Positions 25,797-34,060 of a stretch of 43,413 nt of DNA are shown in pieces. The stretch is from Terriglobia bacterium (lineage in GTDB: Bacteria; Acidobacteriota; Terriglobia; Acidiferrales; UBA7541). The translations under genes were made by a program, and so were the position numbers. Location: the NCBI GenBank assembly GCA_020072765.1, contig JAIQGD010000059.1:1-43413 (forward strand), in the 5' to 3' direction. The notes beneath the pieces are model-generated. The model made no database searches, was not told the DNA's origin, and saw only the letters and a list, made by a program, of their open reading frames with translations. Position 1 is the stretch's first letter; the number at the start of each line of letters is the position of its first letter.

Positions 25797-28259
25797 CTAC
25801 GGGCAATTGACGACGGTGACGGAGATGTTCTGCCCTGATGTAGATGGCGGGCTCGCCGAATCTATCGCACCGAGCGACCCCTGAAAGGTGCCGAGAGCAC
25901 CGGGTATGCCACTGAAAACGCCAGTGCTCTGGTTGAGGATGAGGCCGGGCCAGAAGTTGGACATGAAACTGAATTGAATCGGCGGCAAGCCACCGGTGGT
26001 CGTGACGGTAAAAGAGTAGGGCTGATTGGCGCAGGCATTCGGCCAGGTGGCAGGGCTGGTGATGGCCACAGGCTCGGCGATCTGAAGTGTGTATTGCTGG
26101 CGCGCCGTCTGCGGGGGGCTGCCGGAATCGGTCGCGAGCACGGTGAACGTGTAGGTGCCATCGGTGGTGGCGGCGCCGCTGATCACACCCGCGGAGCTGA
26201 GCGACCATCCCGTCGGCAACGCTCCGGAGTCCAGCGACCACGTCACGGAACCTGTGCCGCCGGAACTCTGCAACGGCTGGTTGATGTTTGCGCCGCGAGT
26301 GGCGCCAGTTCCCAGGGTCGTCGTCGTAATCGTCAACGGTTCCACGACGCCGCTGATGTTGAGGTAGTACTGCATGTCCGGGCGGGCATCGCCGCGCCAG
26401 TCAAACACGTGAACGTAGAAAGTGGCTTGGGCCGTCGCACTGCCGGGCACTTTCACGTCCAGCGCCGAGTCGAGCGTGGTGTTGTCGAGATCGTCGTTCA
26501 GGCAGACGGAACTGAATGCCGGTGAAGTGCAGGTCTGTAGCCTGTTGCCGCTGCCATCGAGAATTTCGATCACAGTATCGAGCGGATCAGCACCCCAGGA
26601 CCGTTGTGCATACGTTTCCACATGCACGGTGCTGCCACCGGCGGCGACCAGGCGGTAGAAGTCCGTGTCCGGATTCGGAGTGGCCGCATTGATCGGATCA
26701 ATGTAGGGGCTGATCGAGAAAGGTATGGGGGTTTGCTGGTTGGCGCTATTGCCCAAAGGAGTGGCCGTGGCGATGGAATCGTTGCGGCCCATTCCCTTGC
26801 GAATCACGATGAAATCGTTGGCAGTGGCCTTCTGCGCCGGAGACTGGGAATCAGTGCCCTGCGCAACGAAATTGAATGTGCCGGCTTGCGTGGGCGTGCC
26901 GTCAATGAAGCCGGCGGACGTGTCGAACGTCAGCCCCGGGGGCAATTGGCCGGAAGTAATCGCGAACGAATACGGCGGAATTCCGCCGGAGATGGGAATC
27001 TGGGAATGATAGGGCACGTTGACGGGAGCGGGCGACAACGGTTCTCCGCCCACGCTCAAGGGCACGGGCACGACATCGAGCGTGAACGGCTGCTGAATGG
27101 ATTCCGGCGGATTCCCCGAATCCGTCAGCTGGAGAACAATGTTGCTCGAGCCAAGCTGCGTAGGCGTGCCGGAGATGCTTCCACTGGGATAAAACGAGAG
27201 TCCCGGCGGCGTGATTCCGGAAGAGAGCGACCACGTGTAGGGGTAGAAGCCGCCGATGGCAGTAAGGTTGGCGAGGTACGGCCGCCCGATATACGCCGGA
27301 GGCAGATTGCCGATGATCTGCAGTTGCGAAGCGATGTTGAAAACGCCTTGCGCGGAATCGCTTTGCTGCGTCGCGCTGGAGTCCGTGACCGTGACAGTGT
27401 AGGGGAAACCACCGGTGCTGGCGGTGGTACCGGAGAGTGTTCCCGATGCCGGGTCGAGGATCAGACCGGTCGGAACGCCTCCGACCTTCGACCAGCTGAT
27501 CGTCCAGGTGAAGGGAGGCGTGCCGTTCACAGCCGTAAACGAATTCGAGTAGGCCTCATTCTGCCGGCCGGGTTTCAGCGTCGCCTTGGTGATTGCCAGA
27601 TGGGTATCCACGACGAGGGTGAAATCCTGCGTGGCCGTTTGTGGAATGGTGTAATCCTGGGCTTGCAGGGTGAAATTGAACGTGCCGGCCTGCGTGGGAG
27701 TGCCGGAGATCGCCTCCGCGTTGAGGTTGTTGATGGCATTCAAGGTGAGGCCTGGCGGCAACTGCCCGCCCGCGAGGCTCCAGCTCGCGATAGCAGACGA
27801 TGCCGTGGCTGTGACCGTGAATAAGTACGGTGCGTTGAGGTGCGCCGCCGGAGGCGGGGCCGGATTGATCGTGAGCTTCGTCCATACGTTGGAATAGAAA
27901 AGCTTGGAGATGCTCGCCTTCGCGTCGGCCGCTTGAATCGTGACGCCGACGCCTGAGCCGGCGGTCGGGGTGCCGGAGATGATACCGGTGGAAGACTCGA
28001 GGGAAAGCCCGACCGGCAATTGTCCCGAAAGGATCGTCCAAGTGACGGTGCTGAGTGCCCCGGTTTCCTGCAGAGTCAGACTGAACGGCACATTCTGCAC
28101 GCACTGAATTGGCGAAGGCGTTGTGATGGTGATGGTCTCGGGCTGCGGAGGAGGCGGCGGCTGTTGGACCACCTGCGAGGATCCTGCACCGCAACCGCTG
28201 AAAGCGGCAGCGAGCAACAGCGCGGCTCCTGCCAGCCATGCGCGCGAGCCGCGCTTCAC
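25797..28259 (-). CDS. large lipoprotein with seven putative Ig-like repeats and a PPC-like domain
   Basis: I start at the GTG at 28259, which overlaps the upstream stop (GTGA) and has GGAG 8 nt upstream; an in-frame GTG at 28280 is possible. The product has 820 residues with a lipoprotein signal ending FSGC (Cys23) and a proline-rich spacer. At least seven repeats of the 'putative Ig' type follow, each with a version of LPPGLTL...G.ISGTPTQAG. Between repeats 5 and 6 is a domain resembling the bacterial pre-peptidase C-terminal (PPC) fold (NDSIATATPLG ... DTDFYRLVAAGGSTVHVETYA ... VIEILDGSGNRLQTC). These are surface adhesion or substrate-binding modules. It is the last gene of a three-gene operon with a secreted metalloprotease. 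The substrate is unknown. Confidence 0.85.
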   Translation of the reverse strand: MKRGSRAWLAGAALLLAAAFSGCGAGSSQVVQQPPPPPQPETITITTPSPIQCVQNVPFSLTLQETGALSTVTWTILSGQLPVGLSLESSTGIISGTPTAGSGVGVTIQAADAKASISKLFYSNVWTKLTINPAPPPAAHLNAPYLFTVTATASSAIASWSLAGGQLPPGLTLNAINNLNAEAISGTPTQAGTFNFTLQAQDYTIPQTATQDFTLVVDTHLAITKATLKPGRQNEAYSNSFTAVNGTPPFTWTISWSKVGGVPTGLILDPASGTLSGTTASTGGFPYTVTVTDSSATQQSDSAQGVFNIASQLQIIGNLPPAYIGRPYLANLTAIGGFYPYTWSLSSGITPPGLSFYPSGSISGTPTQLGSSNIVLQLTDSGNPPESIQQPFTLDVVPVPLSVGGEPLSPAPVNVPYHSQIPISGGIPPYSFAITSGQLPPGLTFDTSAGFIDGTPTQAGTFNFVAQGTDSQSPAQKATANDFIVIRKGMGRNDSIATATPLGNSANQQTPIPFSISPYIDPINAATPNPDTDFYRLVAAGGSTVHVETYAQRSWGADPLDTVIEILDGSGNRLQTCTSPAFSSVCLNDDLDNTTLDSALDVKVPGSATAQATFYVHVFDWRGDARPDMQYYLNISGVVEPLTITTTTLGTGATRGANINQPLQSSGGTGSVTWSLDSGALPTGWSLSSAGVISGAATTDGTYTFTVLATDSGSPPQTARQQYTLQIAEPVAITSPATWPNACANQPYSFTVTTTGGLPPIQFSFMSNFWPGLILNQSTGVFSGIPGALGTFQGSLGAIDSASPPSTSGQNISVTVVNCP

Positions 28260-29662
28260 GACGCACGCTCCAGGCTCCACGGTGCCGGCGAAGGGCGAAG
28301 CAGGAACGGTTCGTGGGGCGGCAGCAGAAGCACTTCGCCGTCTTCAAACTGGTCGAAGCGATTCAGCATCGGGGTTGTCTGATTGAGGATGAAGTTGATG
28401 TTGCTGATTTTCTGCCCCGCCTGCACGGTCACCGGGTCTTTGACCGTGGGATCGTCGTAGGCCGATTCGTACAGATGCCAGAACTCCGCCGCCGCGTACG
28501 TGGTGGCGGGCGGAACGAGAGGGCCGACGTTCGATCCCCCGGCGAACGCGGAATCAATGTTCTCCGTCTGAATCGTGTAGGTGCCCGGGGGCACGGGAAT
28601 CTCGTAGTAGCCGATTAGAGCGGGATTCCGGCTGCCATACGAGCTCCCACCAGTGTTCGTGCCGGAGATGGATTGTCCGGGATTGCCGGTGAAGGAAAAT
28701 CCGGAGACCACCGATACGGCGATGCGCTTGGATTCGTCCTCCGGCGTCGCGGGATCATCCACGCGGCGCGCGATGACGTTGACGCCCTGCAGCGCCGTGA
28801 TCCCGTCCTGGAAAAAGACGAAGCCGCTGATCGTGCCGTAGTTCGACGCGTAGCTGGAGGCCGGGTAGAGCTTCGAGATCCACGCAACATCATCAGGCGC
28901 AAGGATCGGAAGCCCTGCAGATTTCCGCGACTGGCAGAACAGGATTGGGAACATCAGCGGGAGGCCCGCCAGTCGGTCGAGGTCGCAATTCCCCACCGCG
29001 CCGCTCTCGTAAAGATCCAAGTTGATCTGCGAGTGATCCAGTCCGGAAAAATGTCCCATCTCGTGGGTGATTGCTTCGTCGAACTGGTCTGCCGAGATCT
29101 CTGGATTGGTCGTGTTGTGATCGGCCACCCCGTCCTGGAACTGGCCGTTCATGAAAATCAGCGCGGAAACGATGTGTCCGACCTGCAGATCGAGTTTGCA
29201 CGCGCCCGAAAATCCAATGACGAACGGACTCAGCCCGAGGGCCTTCAATATCGAACCGTCCGCATCGAATATCACCGGATTCTGTGTGCCGTTCTTACAG
29301 ACGCCCACGACCGCGTTGTAGTCCTGGATCGTCTTGACGTCGCCACCGGCGGAAAGCCCCGGCGCGGTAATGACGCCTGCGTACGAAAAGCTGATCGCTG
29401 CTGTCGGAACGGAGGACCAGCTCTGGAACATGCTGGCGACGCGCGAACGGCCCGTCGCGTTGTCGATGACCGTCTGCCCGCTGGGGTTCGCACTCAACGG
29501 GCCGCCATCGACGGTGTACTTGATCGCACTGGAGGTATCCCACACGAACGGCTGCCCGGGCGTGGTGGCCGCGGGGCCGGTGACGCGCAGAGGGCCGCCG
29601 GCGTTGACCGATCCAACGAACAACAGTAACGCCAGCATGAGTCCGCCCGCTCGACGCTTCAT
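28256..29662 (-). CDS. secreted matrixin-like zinc metalloprotease
   Basis: 468 residues with a signal peptide (MKRRAGGLMLALLLFVGSVNA). The metzincin zinc motif HEMGHFSGLDHS supplies His200, Glu201, His204 and His210; a likely Met-turn is LPLMFPILF (about Met237). The N-terminal catalytic part (about 30-270) is followed by a beta domain (about 275-395: GTISGFVFFQDGITALQGVNV ... YYEIPVPPGTYTIQTE) like carboxypeptidase-regulatory or SdrD-B folds. It overlaps both neighbours by 4 nt (ATGA with the upstream gene, GTGA with the downstream one), so the three are translationally coupled. It is likely an exported or cell-surface protease. Confidence 0.88.
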   Translation of the reverse strand: MKRRAGGLMLALLLFVGSVNAGGPLRVTGPAATTPGQPFVWDTSSAIKYTVDGGPLSANPSGQTVIDNATGRSRVASMFQSWSSVPTAAISFSYAGVITAPGLSAGGDVKTIQDYNAVVGVCKNGTQNPVIFDADGSILKALGLSPFVIGFSGACKLDLQVGHIVSALIFMNGQFQDGVADHNTTNPEISADQFDEAITHEMGHFSGLDHSQINLDLYESGAVGNCDLDRLAGLPLMFPILFCQSRKSAGLPILAPDDVAWISKLYPASSYASNYGTISGFVFFQDGITALQGVNVIARRVDDPATPEDESKRIAVSVVSGFSFTGNPGQSISGTNTGGSSYGSRNPALIGYYEIPVPPGTYTIQTENIDSAFAGGSNVGPLVPPATTYAAAEFWHLYESAYDDPTVKDPVTVQAGQKISNINFILNQTTPMLNRFDQFEDGEVLLLPPHEPFLLRPSPAPWSLERAS

Positions 29663-30321
29663 TTCTGTCCGCCTGCCAGCGTCTGGATGAGGTCTTCCAG
29701 AGCCGTGAGAGGAAGCGGGCCGCGAGGTTGCGTCAACAGCGCAGCAGCCTCCGGCGAGGGTGCCAGTCCTCGTGCGGCGATCGCGCTCGGGAGTTGATCG
29801 AAGAGGCCCAGATTGGCTCGGCCGTTGATCGCGGTGCGATTCCCCTTAGCGTCGCGCAGAATTCGAAAGCGCCCCTGTTCGAGGCCGACCGGACTCGTCA
29901 AGCCATACTCGGAAACGGGACCGAGAAACAGCAGCAATTCCTCGGACTTGCGATAGCCGGCGAGAGTCGGAACGTCGCGCGCATCCCATACGAACTGCCG
30001 GAATACGAGGGTCGTTCCGGCGCTGCCCTTGAGTGCGCGCTCGACCTTTATCGTCACCACGACAGTCTGCAAATTGGAAAATTGCGGGTGCGGCTCCATC
30101 ACGGCGGAAACGACGTAGCCGTGTACAATCGTGTGCGCCTGCTGCACGAGCTGGTCTAGATTCGCCTGTGCCGTGGTCGCGCCGTGCTGCGCGGGGAGAG
30201 GCCCGGAGACCAGCATCAGAACGCCCAGAATCAGCCACAGACGAACGCGAATGGCTTCCGCAATTCGATGGCGACACTCAACCGCTGGAGCTGTCCGCAC
30301 GTGCCGTGGCCCTTGGGTCAT
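29659..30321 (-). CDS. small exported protein, first gene of the metalloprotease operon
   Basis: 220 residues, with a hydrophobic export segment at about 27-44 (RLWLILGVLMLVSGPLPAQ) after a long positively charged n-region; the true start may be internal. The mature part begins with a helix and a beta-rich segment (AHTIVHGYVVSAVMEPHP ... TVVVTIKVERALKGSAGTTLVFRQF). This pattern is found in small exported OB-fold-like proteins often sitting next to proteases, and a TIMP-like inhibitor fold is a speculative possibility. Its stop overlaps the protease start (ATGA). I do not recognise the family with confidence. Confidence 0.65.
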   Translation of the reverse strand: MTQGPRHVRTAPAVECRHRIAEAIRVRLWLILGVLMLVSGPLPAQHGATTAQANLDQLVQQAHTIVHGYVVSAVMEPHPQFSNLQTVVVTIKVERALKGSAGTTLVFRQFVWDARDVPTLAGYRKSEELLLFLGPVSEYGLTSPVGLEQGRFRILRDAKGNRTAINGRANLGLFDQLPSAIAARGLAPSPEAAALLTQPRGPLPLTALEDLIQTLAGGQK

Positions 30322-30464
30322 TTTCCGTGGTATATGGTCCGTGCCTGAAAAGTAGGCGGGGAGACGCTACTCTCAAATAACTAGCGTGTCAAGCACCTGC
30401 TGCGCGGTGAAATAGGCGTCGCGGACGGGTGAGGGTGTTGTTCGGTCGCGCGGAGCAGCCTCAG

Positions 30465-30493
30465 GTCTTCCCGACACACGGCGCCGGGAAGAC
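30465..30493 (-). terminator. hairpin behind the aquaporin remnant
   Basis: Perfect 9-bp stem GTCTTCCCG (30465-30473)/CGGGAAGAC (30485-30493). It is probably the old transcript end of the aquaporin gene. No T-run is seen. Confidence 0.45.
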
Positions 30494-30511
30494 TTGGGCT
30501 ACATGAGGAAC

Positions 30512-30614
30512 TCAGGACTTCGATTCGCCGAAGAGGGCGGAATAAACGAGGCCGCCGAGCGCACCTCCAATAATCGGCGCGACCCAGAACAGCCACAACT
30601 GATGCAGAGCCCAG
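30512..30614 (-). pseudogene. aquaporin C-terminal remnant
   Basis: The minus strand encodes LHQLWLFWVAPIIGGALGG then LVYSALFGESKS and a stop (TGA at 30512-30514). This is the last transmembrane helix of an aquaporin/glycerol facilitator (compare QLWLFWVAPIIGA in AqpZ). The gene is cut at about 30610, where the sequence switches to a copy of the thiolase 5' end. Only about 33 residues remain. Confidence 0.75.
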
Positions 30615-30860
30615 CTCCGGCGCGGTCAGTGACGCAAGCCCTCCCATGAATTTCCCAATCGGCGTGCGCACCGCACTCAGTATGACGGCCTGCTCCATGA
30701 TGATTTCTCCTTTGTATGAAAGACGCAGAAGCAGCAGTATAGGCCGCGCTCAAAGGAGGGTCAACGTAGCGGGGGGATAGCGGATAGGGACCGAAAAAAG
30801 GGACTACCCCCCTTTGCGCCGTGACACAATCTCGGTGCAAGGGGGATCGCGCCCGCTCGG
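30610..30860 (-). repeat. duplicated thiolase 5' end with promoter (pseudogene fragment)
   Basis: From 30610 to about 30770 the sequence is nearly identical to 24826-24986: the first 30 thiolase codons ([20 protein letters not shown]...), the ribosome binding site, and the promoter (TTGACC at 30759-30764, TATACT at 30736-30741, 17-bp spacer). Similarity continues more weakly up to repeat copy F, where copy E stands in the original. The reading frame runs into the aquaporin remnant out of frame. An intact promoter thus fires into a dead fragment. Confidence 0.88.
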
Positions 30861-30900
30861 TGCCGGGACCCACTTGTCCGGTTACCGCGTTTATCAGGAC
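30860..30900 (+). repeat. dispersed repeat, copy F (right half only)
   Basis: GGGACCCACTTGTCCGG, then TTACCGCGTTTATCAGG. This is the closest to the right-arm consensus; the left arm is missing, as in copy E. It forms the outer end of the duplicated thiolase segment. Confidence 0.75.
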
Positions 30901-31022
30901 TTAGGCCGGTCTGTTACGGTAGCTGCGCCCTCTCACCGAACCCGGTTCAAAAGCAAGGCTCGGTCAAACATGCCTTCTGGGTGGCCTTGATTGCGTCACG
31001 GGCAGCTATCCGTAAGGATTGC

Positions 31023-32402
31023 CTATTTAGGAAAGGGCATCGCGTTCATTGCGCCCCATTGCAGGTAGACATTGTTTTTGGAACTGACAAGCGAAAAATC
31101 TTGTGCCAATGCTGCTGCGATCCCCCGTTCGTAGTCGTCCGTGCAGAGGGTGCGGGATCGTTCTTCAGCCTGGGCAGCTTCCTTCTTGGCCTCCGCCGTG
31201 TCACCACCGCCAGTTGATAGGATGTTTGCCAGCACCAGCCACGCTCGACTATGTTGGGGCATTAATTCCGTGGCTTTCCGCGCGCAGGGAAGCGCTTCTG
31301 CTGACCGCCCAAGCGCTGCGAGTGTGACAGCAAGATCCATGTTTAGAAGGTGGTCATAGGCTGGACCAACCCCAGACAATTCCAGCGCTTGACGATACTC
31401 CTTCTCAGCCGCCGCCGGTTGTCCAATGGACTGCCAGGCATATCCATAGACGTAATGAACGGCCGCCTCGTTGTCGGCGCTACGTACGTAAGGAGTCCCC
31501 GGGCCTTTTTTTGCCACGATTTGGAGATAGTCGGGAGGATAAGGAGCGCTATACAATGGTTTGCCAAGGAAATTCCACATTTTCCAAAAGTCATCGTAGC
31601 CTACTTCCCACGCTGGTCCGAAGGTAGGGTCGTGAAGAATCAGGACCCGGCGTGCATCATCATACCCAATGACAACACGGGAGGCGATCACCATCGATTC
31701 ATTCACCACTTGCGCGCCCTGCTTGGCCAATTCCTGGTACTTCTCAAGTGGCAGCCAAACTCCGAAGGCTCCTGATGCTGGCCCCTCGGCCTCGAAGGCA
31801 TACGTCGTGTGGACTAACAAATGTAGTTGATCGAAAGACATTTTATACTTCCCGTTTACAATCTTGACTCCTGCCTTCTTCATTGCCATCCATATCGCCA
31901 AGCTCAGGTCTTGTCTATGCGCATACGGCGTGAAGGCCGGCGAAACTAAGACAGGTATCTTGCGGTCGATCAGTTTCTTGATTTCTTCCAAGTTGCCCGG
32001 TCGTGATTCGCGCCCCTTCCAACCCTTCATTGGGTCTTGTTTGCCTTCCAATTCTTTGCGACTTCTTCCCCAGTATTCGAGGATCATGGCTGACGCTGCT
32101 GCATATGATGGATTCATTATGGACTTCTCTTGATAATTCAGTCGCGCTGCGTCACCCCACTGTATGAATGGCACCCCTCCGATCAGGTGAGGTGAAGTTT
32201 GGTTGCCCACGGAAGGAGGAACTGGATTGTTGGGCGGCGTGCCCGTCTGTTCTCGCGTGGCGATCCACAGTTGCGCGCCAGGGATTTGTCCTTGATTCCA
32301 AGTAGAAAAGCTTTCCTGCGCTGACAGGGCTTCTTGCTGCGCCCATGCAGGAGAAATCAAGCCCATGAGAAAGAGCAGTATGAAAATCTCTTTTCGCTTC
32401 AT
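31023..32402 (-). CDS. exported C39-peptidase-like protein lacking catalytic residues, with TPR tail
   Basis: 459 residues with a signal peptide (MKRKEIFILLFLMGLISPAWA). Residues about 80-290 follow the layout of C39-like papain-fold domains: NPSYAAASAMILEYWG at the position of the CGPAS..MvL.YyG motif, and VIASRVVIGYDDARRVLILHDPTFG at the position of the GHyVVVvGYDD...DP motif. The catalytic Cys and His are both absent (no cysteine occurs in the first 370 residues), while the Asp-Pro remains. The tail (about 315-440) has TPR-like helices (AAEKEYRQALELSG, GRSAEALPCARKATELMPQHSRAW). It is probably a binding protein rather than a peptidase. The gene is visibly less GC-rich than the backbone. 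Confidence 0.72.
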   Translation of the reverse strand: MKRKEIFILLFLMGLISPAWAQQEALSAQESFSTWNQGQIPGAQLWIATREQTGTPPNNPVPPSVGNQTSPHLIGGVPFIQWGDAARLNYQEKSIMNPSYAAASAMILEYWGRSRKELEGKQDPMKGWKGRESRPGNLEEIKKLIDRKIPVLVSPAFTPYAHRQDLSLAIWMAMKKAGVKIVNGKYKMSFDQLHLLVHTTYAFEAEGPASGAFGVWLPLEKYQELAKQGAQVVNESMVIASRVVIGYDDARRVLILHDPTFGPAWEVGYDDFWKMWNFLGKPLYSAPYPPDYLQIVAKKGPGTPYVRSADNEAAVHYVYGYAWQSIGQPAAAEKEYRQALELSGVGPAYDHLLNMDLAVTLAALGRSAEALPCARKATELMPQHSRAWLVLANILSTGGGDTAEAKKEAAQAEERSRTLCTDDYERGIAAALAQDFSLVSSKNNVYLQWGAMNAMPFPK

Positions 32403-32527
32403 GACTCGCCCCTTTGGCTTCGGAATTGAAGCAGGCTGAGAAGGGACCTATAGCTCTATGCGATCATGCGCTTACCCCATTTGTACCTGACCAGGGGACG
32501 GCAGGATTCGCCCATGACCTCTGAAAC

Positions 32528-33931
32528 TCACTTCGGCTTCGTCGCGCGACGTTCAATTTCGTCGCATATCGGCTTTACTTGCCCTTCATCATCAGGTGGG
32601 AGTTTTCTCGCCTCTGCGCATTCCTTGATGGCCTCTGTGAACTGATTCAGGCGAGCATAGGCCACGGCGAGCAGAGCGTGGGGAAGAGACCAATCCGGAA
32701 CGTGCGCGATGAGTGGACGAAGTTCCTCAATGGCGCCATTCGCGTCACCCTTTCCCAATAGGGCGATAGCAATATATTGAGTCACACCTGGTATTGGTGG
32801 TTCGCCGAATTCCCGCCGCGCTTCGCGTAGTTCTACTAGCGCCTCGTCGTAGGTCTCATTCGCTACCAGTGCGATGCCCAGATTGTAGCGGTTCGTCCCG
32901 GGTTCAAGCTTATCTCCCAGTCTCACGGCCTCGCGAAAATGTGGAATGGCGGCGGCTGCATCCCCTTTGCCATCCAACAAAGCGTGCCCCAACACAAAAT
33001 GGTAAGTAGAATCATTAGGATTCAGACGTATGGCCTCATTGCACTCCGCGATCACGCCATCCAGATTCCCGCTCCCGCGGTAAAGCTGGACCAAATCGAA
33101 ATGATATGCAGCGTTAGTGGGCTCTTGTCGAATGTATTCCTTGACCAACGGTATCGATTCCGCCACTCCTTTATATTTCGTGAGGATTTGGAGAAGTTCG
33201 ACATGTGCGCCTAAATCGTCGGGGCTTAGTCGGATACACTCACGGAACTCTGCGATCGCGCTGTCCACATCGTTGGCCATCCCGAGCGCTTCGCCAAGCA
33301 AGCTGTGAGCTTGGGAGAAATCTGGTTCAAGACGCACCGCTTCGCGCAGTTCTGGCACAGGGGCCGCAGACGACAAGCCCCTGACCCACACCCATTTAAC
33401 CAACAATGCTCCGAGTGCGTAATGCGCGCTCGCGCTCCGCGGATCTTCTGCGATAGCTGCTCGCATTTCGCGCTCTGCCTCTTCGCATACTCCAGGATTC
33501 TTCTCAGAGCCCGACCTTTGTGAACAAAGAAATGCCTTTGCTGCTCCAATAGCGAGGTGGCGAAATACGAGTTGGTTCTCGGCGATTGCTGTGTCTGGTA
33601 GAGGCACGACCTTGGAATGCTGGAGTGCATTCAGAAGACGTTCCCCAGCGCCCGCGTCTCGAAATGCCTGGAGATCCTCAGCGCTCGGCGCAAACGTAAT
33701 GCCTTGCAGCTCGATAAGGCTGCTTATTTCACCATTCGCGTCTCCTGTGCGAACTGTCAGTGCCATCACCCGCGAACGGTCCAGCGCCTTCGACTGTGGC
33801 AATGCAGACAGTGACTGAACCGCAAGCGTTACCAACAAAACGCCGCCCAGAACCGAGCCTACGAAGGTCCGGCGAGCCCTTTTCGAGCATGTGGGGCTGC
33901 CCTTCATAGCTGACTGAATACGACGGATCAT
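32528..33931 (-). CDS. TPR-repeat protein with N-terminal membrane anchor or signal
   Basis: 467 residues. After a basic N-terminus there is a hydrophobic segment (about 25-42, GSVLGGVLLVTLAVQSLSA), then about eight TPR-like units from residue 110 on (for example DVDSAIAEFRECIRLSPDD, NLDGVIAECNEAIRLNPND, DAAAAIPHFREAVRLGD). The N-terminal stretch after the signal (VMALTVRTGDANGEISSLIELQGITFAP) occurs in other acidobacterial TPR proteins as far as I recall. No ribosome binding site decides between the ATG codons at 33931 and 33907. It is 125 bp upstream of the C39-like gene in the same direction, and both genes share lower GC, suggesting they were acquired together. Confidence 0.75.
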   Translation of the reverse strand: MIRRIQSAMKGSPTCSKRARRTFVGSVLGGVLLVTLAVQSLSALPQSKALDRSRVMALTVRTGDANGEISSLIELQGITFAPSAEDLQAFRDAGAGERLLNALQHSKVVPLPDTAIAENQLVFRHLAIGAAKAFLCSQRSGSEKNPGVCEEAEREMRAAIAEDPRSASAHYALGALLVKWVWVRGLSSAAPVPELREAVRLEPDFSQAHSLLGEALGMANDVDSAIAEFRECIRLSPDDLGAHVELLQILTKYKGVAESIPLVKEYIRQEPTNAAYHFDLVQLYRGSGNLDGVIAECNEAIRLNPNDSTYHFVLGHALLDGKGDAAAAIPHFREAVRLGDKLEPGTNRYNLGIALVANETYDEALVELREARREFGEPPIPGVTQYIAIALLGKGDANGAIEELRPLIAHVPDWSLPHALLAVAYARLNQFTEAIKECAEARKLPPDDEGQVKPICDEIERRATKPK

Positions 33932-33979
33932 TCTGGAATGCTGTGACTAGGATCACGCCTGTTTGTTTGGTTCATGCGG

Positions 33980-34060
33980 CGGGCTAAGTCCCGATAAGTC
34001 GGATAACCGGACATCTTCGTACTGGGACCCACTTTCCCGGTAACGGCGTTTGTCGGGAGT
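33980..34060 (+). repeat. dispersed palindromic repeat, copy A
   Basis: Full-length copy: GGGCTAAGTCCCGATAAGTC then GGATAACCGGACATCTTCG (left arm), loop TACTGGGACCCA, right arm CTTTCCCGGTAACGGCG and TTTGTCGGG. The arms share the complementary core ACCGGA/TCCGGT with one change in the right arm here. Confidence 0.8.

Larger units (their letters stand above)
30322..31022. other. 700-bp region without an intact gene
   Basis: From left to right it holds nothing recognisable (30322-30460), the aquaporin hairpin and remnant, the duplicated thiolase 5' end with promoter, a C5/G5 hairpin (about 30805-30846), repeat copy F, and about 120 bp of unremarkable sequence up to the C39-like gene. Confidence 0.6.

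Noticed and set aside
30381-30698. 105-codon minus-strand frame starting like thiolase as a real gene
   Set aside because: Only the first 30 codons match thiolase; the rest reads out of frame through the aquaporin remnant and hairpin.
32461-32510. Possible seventh copy of the dispersed repeat in reverse orientation
   Set aside because: Only scattered words match (CCTGGT, GGTAAGCGC); the ACCGGACA arms are missing.
32802-32818. TTCGCCGAATTCCCGCC as another SOS-type direct repeat
   Set aside because: The second half-site matches at only 4 of 6 and it lies inside the TPR coding sequence, far from any start.
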